A DNA stretch of 64,000 nt. It comes from an uncultured Clostridia bacterium (GTDB lineage Bacteria; Bacillota; Clostridia; Peptostreptococcales; Anaerovoracaceae). Positions 1 through 9,195 of the stretch are shown in pieces (the stretch's first letter is position 1; every line of letters begins with the position of its first letter). The DNA lies in NCBI GenBank assembly GCA_934278925.1, contig CAKQWJ010000002.1, positions 77,276-141,275 of the forward strand, read 5' to 3'. The notes below the pieces were generated by a model. It did no database searches. It had not been told where the DNA came from and saw only the letters and a list, made by a program, of their open reading frames with translations. The translations under genes were made by a program, and so were the position numbers.

Positions 1-1
1 T

Positions 2-1531
2 CCGGGACATATTCATCTGGATAAGATTACGGAGGCGGTAAAAGCAGGTGTTCGTATGGCGGGAGGAACCCCGATTATGGTTCCGGCCATCGGCGTGTGC
101 GACGGCATTGCCATGGGTCATGAGGGTATGAAGTATTCTCTGCCAAGCCGCGAACTCATTGCGGACAGTGTGGAGACCATGGCCAAAGCCCATCAGTTCG
201 ACGGACTGGTCCTGGTGCCGAACTGCGACAAAATCGTACCGGGAATGGTAATGGGTGCATGCCGTATCAACATTCCATCCATCGTTTGTTCCGGCGGACC
301 GATGATGAGCGGCCTGGTAAACGGCGAAGAAACTTCCCTCTCCAAGATGTTCGAGGCGGTAGGTTCCCGCAAAGCCGGTCTGATTGACGACCAAGGGCTC
401 TGCGAGTTCGAAGAAAACGTGTGCCCGGGCTGCGGCTCCTGCTCCGGCATGTACACCGCCAACAGCATGAACTGCCTGTGTGAGGCCATCGGTATCGGAC
501 TCCCTGGCAACGGAACCGTACCGGCGGTAACCGGAAAGAGAGTGATGCTGGCAAAACGCGCCGGCATGGCCATCATGGATCTGGTAGAGAAGAACATCTG
601 CCCGAGAGACATCATCAACGAGAAGTCCGTTCGGAATGCATTGACCTGCGATATGGCGCTGGGATGTTCTTCCAATACTGTGCTTCACCTTCTGGCAATC
701 GCCAACGAGGCGGGCGTGAAGGTAGATCTGAACATGTTCAATGAAGTCAGTTCCGTTACGCCGAACCTGTGCCATCTGGCACCGGCCGGCGGCACTCATA
801 TGCACGATTTGAACAATGCCGGCGGCATTCAGGCCGTGCTGGCGGAACTGAACAAAAAGAACCTGATCGATACCACCGCCGTCTGCGCCAACGGGCACAC
901 GGTAGCGGAGAATATCGACGGAAAGCGGATTCTGAACAATAACGCAATTCGAAGCATCGATAATCCGTACAGCGAAACCGGCGGATTGGCCATCCTCTTT
1001 GGAAATGTGGCTCCGGAAGGCGCTGTGGTAAAAAGAAGTGCGGTCGCACCGGAGATGCTGAAGCATACCGGCCCGGCTCGGGTATTCGACAGCGAAGACG
1101 AGGCGATTCAGGCCATCTATAACGGCGATATTCACGACGGAGATGTGGTTGTCATTCGCTACGAAGGTCCGAAGGGCGGCCCGGGAATGAGAGAGATGCT
1201 GAATCCGACCAGTGCGCTGGCAGGAATGAAGCTGGACAAGACCGTAGCCCTGATTACGGATGGCCGCTTCAGCGGTGCCAGCAGAGGGGCATCCATCGGA
1301 CACGTGTGCCCGGAAGCGGCGGCCGGCGGAAACATCGGCCTGATCCGGGAAGGAGATATCATCGAGATTGATATTCCGAAATATCGGATTAACGTGCAGT
1401 TAAGCGATGAGGAATTGGACGCGAGAAGAGCGGCATGGAGTGCACCGGCACCGAAAGTTACAAGCGGCTGGTTGGCGAGATATGCGAAACTGGTAGGTCC
1501 TTCGTCGAAGGGCGCAATCATGGAACTGTAG
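2..1531 (+). CDS. ilvD: Dihydroxy-acid dehydratase, 5' end outside the window
   Basis: Dehydrates 2,3-dihydroxy-3-methylbutanoate and the isoleucine analogue to the 2-oxo acids in branched-chain amino acid synthesis. The reading frame is open to the left edge of the window, so the N-terminus is missing; the ATG at 56 is internal because conserved residues (PGHIHLD, then VRMAGGTP) precede and span it. Fe-S cluster cysteines are in NCDKIVPGMVMG and CPGCGSCSGMYTANSMNC; GPKGGPGMREML and TDGRFSGASRG are signature motifs of the IlvD/Edd family. It ends 9 bases before ilvA, whose ribosome binding site overlaps this stop codon, so the two are translated from one message. IlvD rather than Edd is favoured by the ilvA neighbour. 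Confidence 0.97.
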   Translation, partial: PGHIHLDKITEAVKAGVRMAGGTPIMVPAIGVCDGIAMGHEGMKYSLPSRELIADSVETMAKAHQFDGLVLVPNCDKIVPGMVMGACRINIPSIVCSGGPMMSGLVNGEETSLSKMFEAVGSRKAGLIDDQGLCEFEENVCPGCGSCSGMYTANSMNCLCEAIGIGLPGNGTVPAVTGKRVMLAKRAGMAIMDLVEKNICPRDIINEKSVRNALTCDMALGCSSNTVLHLLAIANEAGVKVDLNMFNEVSSVTPNLCHLAPAGGTHMHDLNNAGGIQAVLAELNKKNLIDTTAVCANGHTVAENIDGKRILNNNAIRSIDNPYSETGGLAILFGNVAPEGAVVKRSAVAPEMLKHTGPARVFDSEDEAIQAIYNGDIHDGDVVVIRYEGPKGGPGMREMLNPTSALAGMKLDKTVALITDGRFSGASRGASIGHVCPEAAAGGNIGLIREGDIIEIDIPKYRINVQLSDEELDARRAAWSAPAPKVTSGWLARYAKLVGPSSKGAIMEL

Positions 1532-1540
1532 GAGGATGGC

Positions 1541-2755
1541 ATGCTAGAACTAGAAGATTTTGAAAAAGCAACGGAGATTGTCCAGAAAGTGGTTCGTCCC
1601 ACCAATCTGGTGTACAGCGATTACTTTTCGGAAATGTGCGGAAACAAAGTTTATTTGAAACCGGAGAATATGCAGCTTACCGGCGCATACAAGATTCGCG
1701 GTGCGTACTATAAGATCAGCACATTGAGCGATGAAGAAAGAAGCCGAGGGCTGGTAGCGGCATCCGCCGGCAACCACGCCCAGGGTGTGGCTTACGCAGC
1801 AAAAGCCTACGGATGCAAAGCCACCATTGTTATGCCCACCACCACACCGCTGATTAAAGTAAACCGCACCGAAAGCTACGGAGCGACCGTCGTTCTGTAC
1901 GGCAATGTATATGACGAGGCGGCCGCCTACGCGAAGAAGCTGGCGGAAGAAGAAGGCATGACCTTTATCCATCCGTTTGATGATTTTACCGTGGCTACCG
2001 GACAGGGAACCATCGCCATGGAAATCATCAAGGAACTCCCGCTGGTGGATGCCATCCTGATTCCGGTGGGGGGCGGCGGACTGGCCACCGGCGTTTCCAC
2101 CCTGGCAAAGCTGCTGAAACCGAATGTTCAGATTATCGCCGTAGAACCGGCCGGTGCAAACTCGCTTGAGCGGTCCCTGGAGGCCGGAGAGGTTCGCACC
2201 ATGGAACACATCCAGACCATTGCGGACGGCACGGCGGTAAAAACGCCGGGAGAAAACATCTTCCCATACCTGCAGAAGAACGTGGATCGGGTAATCACCG
2301 TAGAGGACGATGAACTGGTAGTGGCGTTCCTGGATATGGTAGAGAATCATAAGATGGTCGTGGAGAATTCCGGACTTCTTACCGTTGCGGCACTGAAGCA
2401 CTTGGATTTCAAGGGAAAGAAGGTGGTTTCAATTCTGAGCGGTGGAAACACGGATATCATCACCATCTCCAACATCATTCAGAACGGTCTGATTATGAGA
2501 GATCGTATTTTTACCGTCTCGGTTATGCTGCCGGACAAGCCGGGCGAGCTGGTTCGCGTGGCGCAGACCATTGCAGATGCCCAGGGCAACGTGGTCAAGC
2601 TGGAGCACAATCAGTTCGTCAGCGTAGACCGGAACCACAAGGTGGAGCTAAAGGTGACCATCGAAGCCTTCGGCACGGAGCATAAGCAGAAGATTATCAA
2701 TGCCCTAAAGGCCCACGGTTTCGATGAAACGGTGGAAACGGGCATCATGATGTAA
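1541..2755 (+). CDS. ilvA: Threonine ammonia-lyase with C-terminal ACT domain
   Basis: PLP enzyme that deaminates threonine to 2-oxobutanoate, the entry to isoleucine synthesis. 404 residues. The PLP lysine is in TGAYKIRGA (Lys51), the substrate loop is SAGNHAQGVAYAAK and the phosphate-binding glycine loop is PVGGGGLATG. Residues about 325-404 form a single ACT domain (SVMLPDKPGELVRVAQTI). The length and single ACT domain match the shorter TdcB/IlvA clostridial form rather than the 514-residue E. coli IlvA with two regulatory domains. Start chosen at the ATG 5 bases after GGAGGATG, which overlaps the ilvD stop. Whether it is feedback-inhibited by isoleucine cannot be read from the sequence. 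Confidence 0.95.
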   Translation: MLELEDFEKATEIVQKVVRPTNLVYSDYFSEMCGNKVYLKPENMQLTGAYKIRGAYYKISTLSDEERSRGLVAASAGNHAQGVAYAAKAYGCKATIVMPTTTPLIKVNRTESYGATVVLYGNVYDEAAAYAKKLAEEEGMTFIHPFDDFTVATGQGTIAMEIIKELPLVDAILIPVGGGGLATGVSTLAKLLKPNVQIIAVEPAGANSLERSLEAGEVRTMEHIQTIADGTAVKTPGENIFPYLQKNVDRVITVEDDELVVAFLDMVENHKMVVENSGLLTVAALKHLDFKGKKVVSILSGGNTDIITISNIIQNGLIMRDRIFTVSVMLPDKPGELVRVAQTIADAQGNVVKLEHNQFVSVDRNHKVELKVTIEAFGTEHKQKIINALKAHGFDETVETGIMM

Positions 2756-2791
2756 TGTTTTTACCGAAATCGGAATGACGAGATAAGATGC

Positions 2792-2825
2792 TTCAAAAGG
2801 CGAACCTTCGGGAACGCCTTTTGAA
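2792..2825 (+). terminator. Hairpin terminator after ilvA
   Basis: TTCAAAAGGCG (2792-2802) pairs perfectly with CGCCTTTTGAA (2815-2825); inside, CC-TTCG-GG adds a stable UUCG tetraloop. There is only a loose T-rich stretch afterwards, so termination efficiency is uncertain. Confidence 0.7.
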
Positions 2826-2986
2826 TTGCTTGTATTTTGTACTGAAATAAAAACATTATTGTTTTTAAACAATAAAAATCTGTTTTATTTATGCATATGA
2901 ACAAATAACGCGCTCTGGATTATTGTCAAAAACAAGGAATAGTGTGCTGTAAGCCTTGAAATATCAACATATGGATAATCTTATTG

Positions 2987-3015
2987 TTGACAAGCGTTCA
3001 ATATAATGTTAGTAT
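2987..3015 (+). promoter_or_regulatory. Candidate secG promoter
   Basis: TTGACA at 2987-2992, a 17-base spacer and TAGTAT at 3010-3015. TATAAT at 3002-3007 is a better -10 by itself but is only 9 bases from TTGACA. The region is AT-rich, so chance matches are likely. Confidence 0.4.
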
Positions 3016-3063
3016 ACTTGAGTAATTTTTTAGCTAGTACATAGTGTTAAAGGGGGTTCGAAT

Positions 3064-3297
3064 ATGCATACCGTGCTTATGGCAGTTCTTTTGGTTGTAA
3101 GTATCTTGATGATTATTGCAATTCTGCTGCAGTCCAGCAACAGCTCCGGCCTGTCCGGTTCGATTGCGGGCGGTGCAGAGCAGCTGTTCGGAAAGAGAAA
3201 GAGCAGAGGATACGATTCCATTCTGGCAAGAATTACCGTTGTGCTGGCAGTGGTTTATATCGCTGCAGCTCTGGCAATTGTTACATTGTTCAACTAG
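3064..3297 (+). CDS. secG: Preprotein translocase subunit SecG
   Basis: Small subunit of the SecYEG channel in the cytoplasmic membrane. 77 residues with two membrane spans (about 4-22 and 54-75) joined by the diagnostic loop LLQSSNSSGLSGSIAGG and EQLFGKRKSRG. The RBS AAAGGGGG lies just before the ATG. In many Clostridia secG precedes rnr and smpB; here it stands alone before the pyrophosphatase gene. Confidence 0.93.
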   Translation: MHTVLMAVLLVVSILMIIAILLQSSNSSGLSGSIAGGAEQLFGKRKSRGYDSILARITVVLAVVYIAAALAIVTLFN

Positions 3298-3340
3298 TTG
3301 CTTGCGGATTCTCGCACTTTTTAACATGGCAGACATATTT

Positions 3341-3362
3341 GAGGCACTTTTAGAAGTGCCTC
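3341..3362 (+). terminator. Hairpin after secG
   Basis: GAGGCACTT (3341-3349) pairs with AAGTGCCTC (3354-3362) around a 4-base loop. No immediate U-run follows, so it may be a weak terminator or a leader hairpin of the next gene. Confidence 0.5.
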
Positions 3363-3419
3363 ATAATATTGTTAAATATTATTACTATAAATTATTTTTT
3401 TAAGGAGGTTTAAGGCTAT

Positions 3420-5438
3420 ATGAATTTATGGATTGCTCCTGTCTGCGCCTTGGTGGGCCTGCTTGTTGCTTTTTGCCTGACATCTTGGGTAAGCAAAGCG
3501 GACGCCGGCAACGACAGAATGAAAGAAATAGCCGGATTTATTCACGAGGGTGCCATGGCATTCCTCAAGAGAGAATACAAGACCATGGTTGTGGTTATTG
3601 CGGTTCTCTTCGTTGTTATCGGATTCTGCATTAACTGGACATCCGCAGTGCTGTACGTAGTTGGTGCGCTGCTGTCCGTACTGGCAGGATTCTTCGGTAT
3701 GAACGTTGCCACAAAAGGAAATGTTCGTACCGCAAACGCTGCGATGACTCACGGTATGCCGCGTGCGCTTCAGATTGCGTTCCGTTCCGGTGCCGTTATG
3801 GGTCTCTGCGTATCCGGACTGGGTCTCCTGGGTCTGGGCATCGTATTCGTTGTTCTGGACATGGCAACCATCCAGCAGTGCGTCACCAGTTTTGGACTGG
3901 GTGCTTCCTCCATGGCTCTGTTCGGCCGTGTAGGCGGTGGTATCTATACCAAGGCTGCAGACGTTGGTGCGGACCTGGTTGGTAAGGTAGAAGCCGGCAT
4001 CCCGGAAGACGATCCGAGAAACCCGGCAGTTATTGCCGACAACGTAGGTGACAACGTCGGTGACGTTGCCGGAATGGGTTCCGACCTGTTCGAATCCTAT
4101 GTTGGATCCATCATCTCCGCCGTTACTCTGGCTGCTGTTGCCGTAAATGAGTCCGGTGAGATGTCCATCTTCAACGAAACAACAGCTGCGCTGTTCCCGA
4201 TGCTGATTGCCGCAATCGGCCTGATTGCATCCGTACTGGGAATCATGGCAGTACGCGGCGGCGACAACGTGAACCCGGCAAAGGCTCTGAACATGGGAAC
4301 CTATGTCAGCGGTATTATCGTAATCATCGCTTCCGTATTCCTCAGCAAGAACATGCTGGGATCTCTGAACTATGCATGGGCAATTATTGCCGGTCTGCTG
4401 GTTGGTATCATCATCGGTCAGCTCACCGAGATTTATACGTCCGATGCACACAAGTTCGTTAAGAGCATCGCAGAACAGTCTCAGACCGGTTCTGCTACCA
4501 CCATCATTTCCGGACTGTCCGTTGGCATGATGTCCACCATTTGGCCGATTCTGTTCATCGCTGTTGGCATCATCGTGGCATACAACTTTGCCGGCCTGTA
4601 CGGTATCGCACTGGCTGCCGTAGGTATGCTGTCCACCACCGGAATGACCGTTGCAGTCGATGCTTACGGTCCGGTTTCCGACAATGCCGGCGGTATCGCT
4701 GAGATGTCCGAACTTCCGGAAGATGTACGTCACATCACCGATACACTGGATTCCGTTGGAAACACCACCGCTGCAATCGGTAAGGGATTTGCAATCGGTT
4801 CCGCAGCGCTCACCGCACTGGCACTGTTCGCTTCCTTCGCAACCACCGCAAAGCTGCAGCAGATCAGCCTGCTGGATCCGATGGTAATCGTTGGTCTGTT
4901 CATCGGCGCAATGCTGCCATTTGCATTCTCCGCAATGACCATGAGCTCCGTTGGTAAGGCTGCGAACCAGATGATCGAAGAAGTTAGAAGACAGTTCCGT
5001 GAGGATAAGGGAATCATGGAAGGAACTTCCAAGCCGAACTATGCACGCTGCGTAGATATTTCCACTTCTGCAGCACTCCACGAGATGATTGCTCCGGGAA
5101 TCCTGGCAATCGTTGCCCCGGTTGCAATCGGATTGCTTCTGGGCACCGAATCTCTGGGTGGACTGCTGGCAGGTGCTCTGGCTTCCGGCGTACTCCTGGC
5201 AATCATGATGGCCAATGCCGGTGGTGCATGGGATAACGCAAAGAAGTACATCGAGAGCGGTGTATACGGCGGAAAGGGAAGCGAAAGCCACAAGGCTGCT
5301 GTCGTTGGTGATACGGTCGGCGATCCGTTCAAGGATACTTCCGGTCCTTCCATCAACATCCTGATCAAGCTGATGACTATCGTATCTCTGGTATTCGCAC
5401 CGCTGTTCGTACAGTACGGTGGAATCCTGTTCAAATAG
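3420..5438 (+). CDS. hppA: Membrane-bound ion-pumping pyrophosphatase, K+-dependent type
   Basis: Integral membrane enzyme that couples hydrolysis of pyrophosphate to export of H+ or Na+. 672 residues, 16 predicted membrane spans as usual for the family. The catalytic loop KAADVGADLVGKVE followed by DNVGDNVGDVAGMGSDLFES, and the distal acidic loop GDTVGDPFKDTSGPS, are intact. The sequence GNTTAA carries Ala where K+-independent pumps have Lys (GNTTKA), which places it in the K+-requiring class. That class includes both Na+ and H+ pumps, and I cannot assign the ion. The RBS AAGGAGG at 3402-3408 is 11 bases before the ATG. It has its own terminator and appears monocistronic. Confidence 0.95.
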   Translation: MNLWIAPVCALVGLLVAFCLTSWVSKADAGNDRMKEIAGFIHEGAMAFLKREYKTMVVVIAVLFVVIGFCINWTSAVLYVVGALLSVLAGFFGMNVATKGNVRTANAAMTHGMPRALQIAFRSGAVMGLCVSGLGLLGLGIVFVVLDMATIQQCVTSFGLGASSMALFGRVGGGIYTKAADVGADLVGKVEAGIPEDDPRNPAVIADNVGDNVGDVAGMGSDLFESYVGSIISAVTLAAVAVNESGEMSIFNETTAALFPMLIAAIGLIASVLGIMAVRGGDNVNPAKALNMGTYVSGIIVIIASVFLSKNMLGSLNYAWAIIAGLLVGIIIGQLTEIYTSDAHKFVKSIAEQSQTGSATTIISGLSVGMMSTIWPILFIAVGIIVAYNFAGLYGIALAAVGMLSTTGMTVAVDAYGPVSDNAGGIAEMSELPEDVRHITDTLDSVGNTTAAIGKGFAIGSAALTALALFASFATTAKLQQISLLDPMVIVGLFIGAMLPFAFSAMTMSSVGKAANQMIEEVRRQFREDKGIMEGTSKPNYARCVDISTSAALHEMIAPGILAIVAPVAIGLLLGTESLGGLLAGALASGVLLAIMMANAGGAWDNAKKYIESGVYGGKGSESHKAAVVGDTVGDPFKDTSGPSINILIKLMTIVSLVFAPLFVQYGGILFK

Positions 5439-5468
5439 AAGTGTTTTTATTTGAGTAATACGTATATA

Positions 5469-5502
5469 AGCCGGTGCATTTTGGCGTGCACCGGCTGTTT
5501 TT
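5469..5502 (+). terminator. Rho-independent terminator of hppA
   Basis: AGCCGGTGCA (5469-5478) pairs with TGCACCGGCT (5487-5496), 8-base loop, followed by GTTTTT. Confidence 0.9.
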
Positions 5503-5516
5503 ATTAAGATAAATTG

Positions 5517-5545
5517 TTGATTTGAACAATTTTTAATGATAAAAT
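5517..5545 (+). promoter_or_regulatory. Candidate pheS promoter
   Basis: TTGATT at 5517-5522 and TAAAAT at 5540-5545 with a 17-base spacer, about 45 bases before the pheS ATG. The resulting leader is too short for a T-box, which often precedes pheST in Firmicutes. Confidence 0.5.
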
Positions 5546-5589
5546 ACTACGGTAATTATATTAAGCAGACTACAAGGAGGGATTAAGTC

Positions 5590-6627
5590 ATGCTAGAGAG
5601 ATTAGAATCAATTAAAGAACTGGGTCTGAAGAAGATCAAAGAGACCGAAACTCTGGATCAGCTTCAGGAAGTTCGCCGGGAACTGACCGGAAAGAAGGGA
5701 GAACTGACGGCCGTACTGAAGAGCCTGGGTTCTCTGGAACCGGAAATGAGAAAAACCGTTGGAATGAGAGCGAATGAGATTAAGAATCATTTCGCAGAGA
5801 AAATTCAAGAAAGAGAAGATGAGATCGTTGAGAATCAGAGTGCACTTGACGAAGAAATCGATTTGACCTTACCTGGAAATCCTGTAAGCCAGGGTGCACT
5901 CCATCCGATCACACAGATGCAGTATGACTTGAACGATGCCTTTCTCTCCTTGGGCTTTGAAATATTTAGCGAAGATGATATCAGCAGCGAAATGTTCGCC
6001 TTTGATAATCTGAATTTCCCACCGGACCATCCGGCAAGACAGTCCATGGATACCTATTGGATTGAAGGTACCGAGGACAAGCAGGGGGCAGAGAGACTTT
6101 GCCTGCGCCCGCACCTCACCGGCGGTTCCGTCCGTTACCTGAGAGAGCACGGCGCACCGGCACGTTTCGTCTATCCGGGCCGCGTATATCGTAACGAAAA
6201 TACGGATGCCCGCCACGAGAGAGCGTTCTATCAGTATGAAGCGCTGATTGTGGACAAGGATCTGTCCTTCTCCTCCGGAAAGGTAATGATTCAGGCCCTG
6301 TTGGAGAAGGTATTCGGCCGGAAGGTTAACGTTCGCATGAGAGAAGGATTCTTCCCATTCACGGAACCGGGATATGAAATTGACATGGAATGCCAGGTAT
6401 GCCACGGAAAGGGCTGCCGTGTCTGCAATCAGAACGGCTGGATTGAAGTGGCGCCGGGCGGTGTCATCAACCCGAACGTTGTCCGTGCAGCCGGTCTGGA
6501 TCCGGACGTATACACCGGATTCTACACCAACATCGGACTGGACCGTTTTGTTATGATGAGATATGGTATCGATGATGTTCGTTTCTTCCACAGCACCGAT
6601 CTCAGATTCTTTGAGCAGTTCAAGTAG
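5590..6627 (+). CDS. pheS: Phenylalanine-tRNA ligase alpha subunit
   Basis: Catalytic subunit of the (alpha-beta)2 class II synthetase. 345 residues. N-terminal coiled coil (about 1-90) for tRNA contact, then the class II core with motif 2 in YRNENTDARHERAFYQYE and motif 3 in GLDRFVMMRYGIDDVRF. A cysteine cluster CQVCHGKGCRVC sits before GWIEVAPGGVINPNVV; similar CxxC pairs occur in other Firmicute PheS proteins and may bind zinc. RBS AAGGAGG at 5574-5580. pheT follows after 18 bases with its own GGGAGG site. Confidence 0.97.
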   Translation: MLERLESIKELGLKKIKETETLDQLQEVRRELTGKKGELTAVLKSLGSLEPEMRKTVGMRANEIKNHFAEKIQEREDEIVENQSALDEEIDLTLPGNPVSQGALHPITQMQYDLNDAFLSLGFEIFSEDDISSEMFAFDNLNFPPDHPARQSMDTYWIEGTEDKQGAERLCLRPHLTGGSVRYLREHGAPARFVYPGRVYRNENTDARHERAFYQYEALIVDKDLSFSSGKVMIQALLEKVFGRKVNVRMREGFFPFTEPGYEIDMECQVCHGKGCRVCNQNGWIEVAPGGVINPNVVRAAGLDPDVYTGFYTNIGLDRFVMMRYGIDDVRFFHSTDLRFFEQFK

Positions 6628-6645
6628 TAAAGGGAGGAAATTAGC

Positions 6646-9069
6646 ATGAAAGTATCATTAAATTGGGTAAAAAAATATGTCGATTTGCCGGAAGATTTGA
6701 CGCCGAAGCAGATTTCTTTCGACTTAACCATGAGAACCGTAGAGGTAGAGGATGTCATTGACACTTCCGAGAAGTTCCACGATATCGTTGTGGGTAAAAT
6801 TCTGGAAGTAAAAGAACATCCGAATGCCGACCAGCTCCGGGTATGCATCGTAGAATGCGGCGAGGACGAGCCGAAGCAGATTGTCTGCGGTGGTTCCAAC
6901 CTGTACGAAGGGGAGATGGTAGTTGTCTCCAAGCCGGGTGCGGAAGTGTTCTGGCACGGCGAAGATTCCCTGGTTAAAATCAAAGAATCCAAACTGAGAG
7001 GCGTGCCTTCCTACGGAATGATCTGCGGCGCGACGGAAGTGTATCTGGAATCCTATTTCCCGCTGGAAGATGAGCACATGATTGTAGACCTCAGCGGTGT
7101 AGACTGCGAAGTGGGTCAGAACGTTTCCGAAATCATCGGCATGAACGATGTTGTTTTCGATATCGACAACAAGTCCCTTACCAACCGTCCGGACCTGTGG
7201 GGTCATTACGGCATCGCGAGAGAACTGGCGGCCATCTATAAGTGCCCGCTGAAGCCGCTGCCGGAAGCAGACCTGCCAAAGGACTTGCCGGAATACCGCA
7301 TCGATGTGGAATCTCCGGAGAAGTGCCCGAGATATGCGGCGATTGAAATTGAGAACGTATATGAAAAACCGGCGCCAATTTGGATGCAGACTGCACTTCT
7401 GAATGCCGGCATGCGCCCAATCAATGCGATTGTGGACATCACCAACTACATCATGCTGTCCGTGGGACAGCCGACACACGGCTTCGACCGCACTCACGTA
7501 GACGGTTCCCATATCATCGTTCGGAATGCAAAGAAAGATGAGAAGCTGACTCTGCTGGATCACGCACTGCTGGATCTTACCGAAGAGGACCTGGTCATCT
7601 GCGACGAGCACGATCCGATGGCGTTGGCGGGAATCCGCGGCGGCATCAAGGACTCCATTCTGCCGGAAACCACCGGCGTGGTAATCGAGGTAGCTACTTT
7701 TACAGCGGGAACAATTCGGCAGACCGGAAAGCGTTTTGACGAGAAGACCGACGCTTCCATCCGCTACGAAAAGGGATTGGACACCCAGCGTGTGGACCAG
7801 GGTATTGCCATGGCCGCAAAACTGTTCCGCGAGATTTTCCCGGAAAGCAAAATCGTTGCTTTCGGCGATGTGGATCCGACTCCGACTACGAGAAACGAAA
7901 TCGATGTCACTCAGGAATTCCTGAATGTTCGTCTGGGCAAAGCGCTTCCGTCGGAAGAAATTCTGGACATCCTCACACGTTTGGGATATGACGTAACTTT
8001 GACTGACGGCACCTATCACTGCGTGGTTCCGACCTATCGTTCTACCGGTGACGTCAGCGTCAAGGACGACGTACTGGGAGACATTGCAAGAATCTACTGT
8101 TACGAGAATTTTGAAATGAAACCTCTGCCGGTGAACTTCGAACATGCGGTTCGCCAGCCGAAGGAACAGTTGGACAGAAGAATCCGTGAATACCTTGCGT
8201 TCCGCTGTGGCTTCAACGAGATTTTCACCTATCCTTGGATTGATGAAAAATACATCCAGGCCGCAAAAATCGACACATCGGAAGCCATCCGCCTGGCAAC
8301 TCCGCCGGCACCGGAACTGGCTATTTTGCGCCAGTCTCTGATTCCGGGCATGCTGGAAGCAGCGGTAAAGAACCTGAGATATTACGATGAGTTCAAGGTG
8401 TTCGAAGTTGCGCAAACGTTCCACAAGGGCGAATATCACGAATCCTGTGAGGAGGAAATTCTGCCGGTTCACAAGAAGCTGCTCTCCGGAATTATTGTGG
8501 GAAGAGATGCGAAGAAGGACTTCTTCGATGTAAAGGGTGTTCTGGAGTCCATGTCCCGCTTCTGCCACATGGAAGATCTCACCTTCAAGCAGAAGGAGAA
8601 GCCATCCTGGGCAGACGACAAGGTATATCTGAACGTATTCCACAAGGGCAAGAACATCGGCTCTCTGGGACTGGTATCCGTTCAGGCCATGAATGCGGCC
8701 GGAATCAGCAGAACGCAGGTGGCATTCTTCGAACTAAATTTCGACGAGATGATTCCGCTGAACTCCAGAACCAACGAGTTCCACCATCTGCCGCAGTATC
8801 CGCTGGTAGAGCAGGATCTGTCCATTCTGGTAGATGAGTCCGTAAAGTGGCACGATGTATCGGAAGCGATTCGTCACATGGTGAAGAAGTACGAGTTCAT
8901 CGAAGAGTACCGCGGAAAGCAGATTCCGGAAGGAAAGAAGTCCCTGGTATTCCGAGTATGGATTGGAAACGACGACAGCACTATGACTTCAAAGCAGATT
9001 GACAAGAAGATGGCGGCAGTCATGAAGTCTCTGCAAAAGAAGTGCGGCGCTGCGCTTCGGGAAGAGTAG
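6646..9069 (+). CDS. pheT: Phenylalanine-tRNA ligase beta subunit
   Basis: Beta subunit carrying tRNA-binding and editing functions. 807 residues in the full bacterial order: tRNA-binding OB fold (about 40-150, VVGKILEVKEHPNADQLRVC), B3/B4 editing domain (about 210-390), B5 domain (about 400-475), catalytic-like domain, and a C-terminal ferredoxin-fold anticodon-binding domain (about 710-805, HHLPQYPLVEQDLSILV). Nothing looks truncated. It is co-transcribed with pheS and ends at a strong bidirectional terminator. Confidence 0.97.
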   Translation: MKVSLNWVKKYVDLPEDLTPKQISFDLTMRTVEVEDVIDTSEKFHDIVVGKILEVKEHPNADQLRVCIVECGEDEPKQIVCGGSNLYEGEMVVVSKPGAEVFWHGEDSLVKIKESKLRGVPSYGMICGATEVYLESYFPLEDEHMIVDLSGVDCEVGQNVSEIIGMNDVVFDIDNKSLTNRPDLWGHYGIARELAAIYKCPLKPLPEADLPKDLPEYRIDVESPEKCPRYAAIEIENVYEKPAPIWMQTALLNAGMRPINAIVDITNYIMLSVGQPTHGFDRTHVDGSHIIVRNAKKDEKLTLLDHALLDLTEEDLVICDEHDPMALAGIRGGIKDSILPETTGVVIEVATFTAGTIRQTGKRFDEKTDASIRYEKGLDTQRVDQGIAMAAKLFREIFPESKIVAFGDVDPTPTTRNEIDVTQEFLNVRLGKALPSEEILDILTRLGYDVTLTDGTYHCVVPTYRSTGDVSVKDDVLGDIARIYCYENFEMKPLPVNFEHAVRQPKEQLDRRIREYLAFRCGFNEIFTYPWIDEKYIQAAKIDTSEAIRLATPPAPELAILRQSLIPGMLEAAVKNLRYYDEFKVFEVAQTFHKGEYHESCEEEILPVHKKLLSGIIVGRDAKKDFFDVKGVLESMSRFCHMEDLTFKQKEKPSWADDKVYLNVFHKGKNIGSLGLVSVQAMNAAGISRTQVAFFELNFDEMIPLNSRTNEFHHLPQYPLVEQDLSILVDESVKWHDVSEAIRHMVKKYEFIEEYRGKQIPEGKKSLVFRVWIGNDDSTMTSKQIDKKMAAVMKSLQKKCGAALREE

Positions 9070-9119
9070 GGCGTACGGACGAGTCTTGACTTTAAGTTCA
9101 AGTGAAATTCGGTAAAAAT

Positions 9120-9163
9120 AAATCGGATAATCATAGCGATGATGCTATGGTTATCCGATTTTT
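9120..9163. terminator. Bidirectional terminator between pheT and thiN
   Basis: An 18-base stem (9120-9137 with 9144-9161, one G-U pair at 9131/9150) and a 6-base loop, flanked by A-run and T-run so that it works from both strands for the convergent genes. Confidence 0.9.
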
Positions 9164-9195
9164 GAGTTAAAATTCAGATATTGAAGCTGATAACG

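Larger units (their letters stand above)
2756..3063 (+). other. Intergenic region between ilvA and secG
   Basis: Holds the ilvA terminator hairpin (2792-2825) and a candidate secG promoter (2987-3015). The remainder, about 2830-2985, is AT-rich with no open frame, RNA gene or repeat that I can support. Confidence 0.6.

Noticed and set aside
3426..5291. A 621-codon open frame antisense to the pyrophosphatase gene
   Set aside because: Low complexity Cys/His/Gln-rich translation, no RBS, and the opposite strand is a well conserved enzyme; it is open only through codon bias.
5439..5589. T-box leader before pheS
   Set aside because: The space after the hppA terminator is under 90 bases and has no T-box sequence or antiterminator fold.
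6724..8643. A 639-codon frame antisense to pheT
   Set aside because: Shadow of pheT; no family features or start signals.
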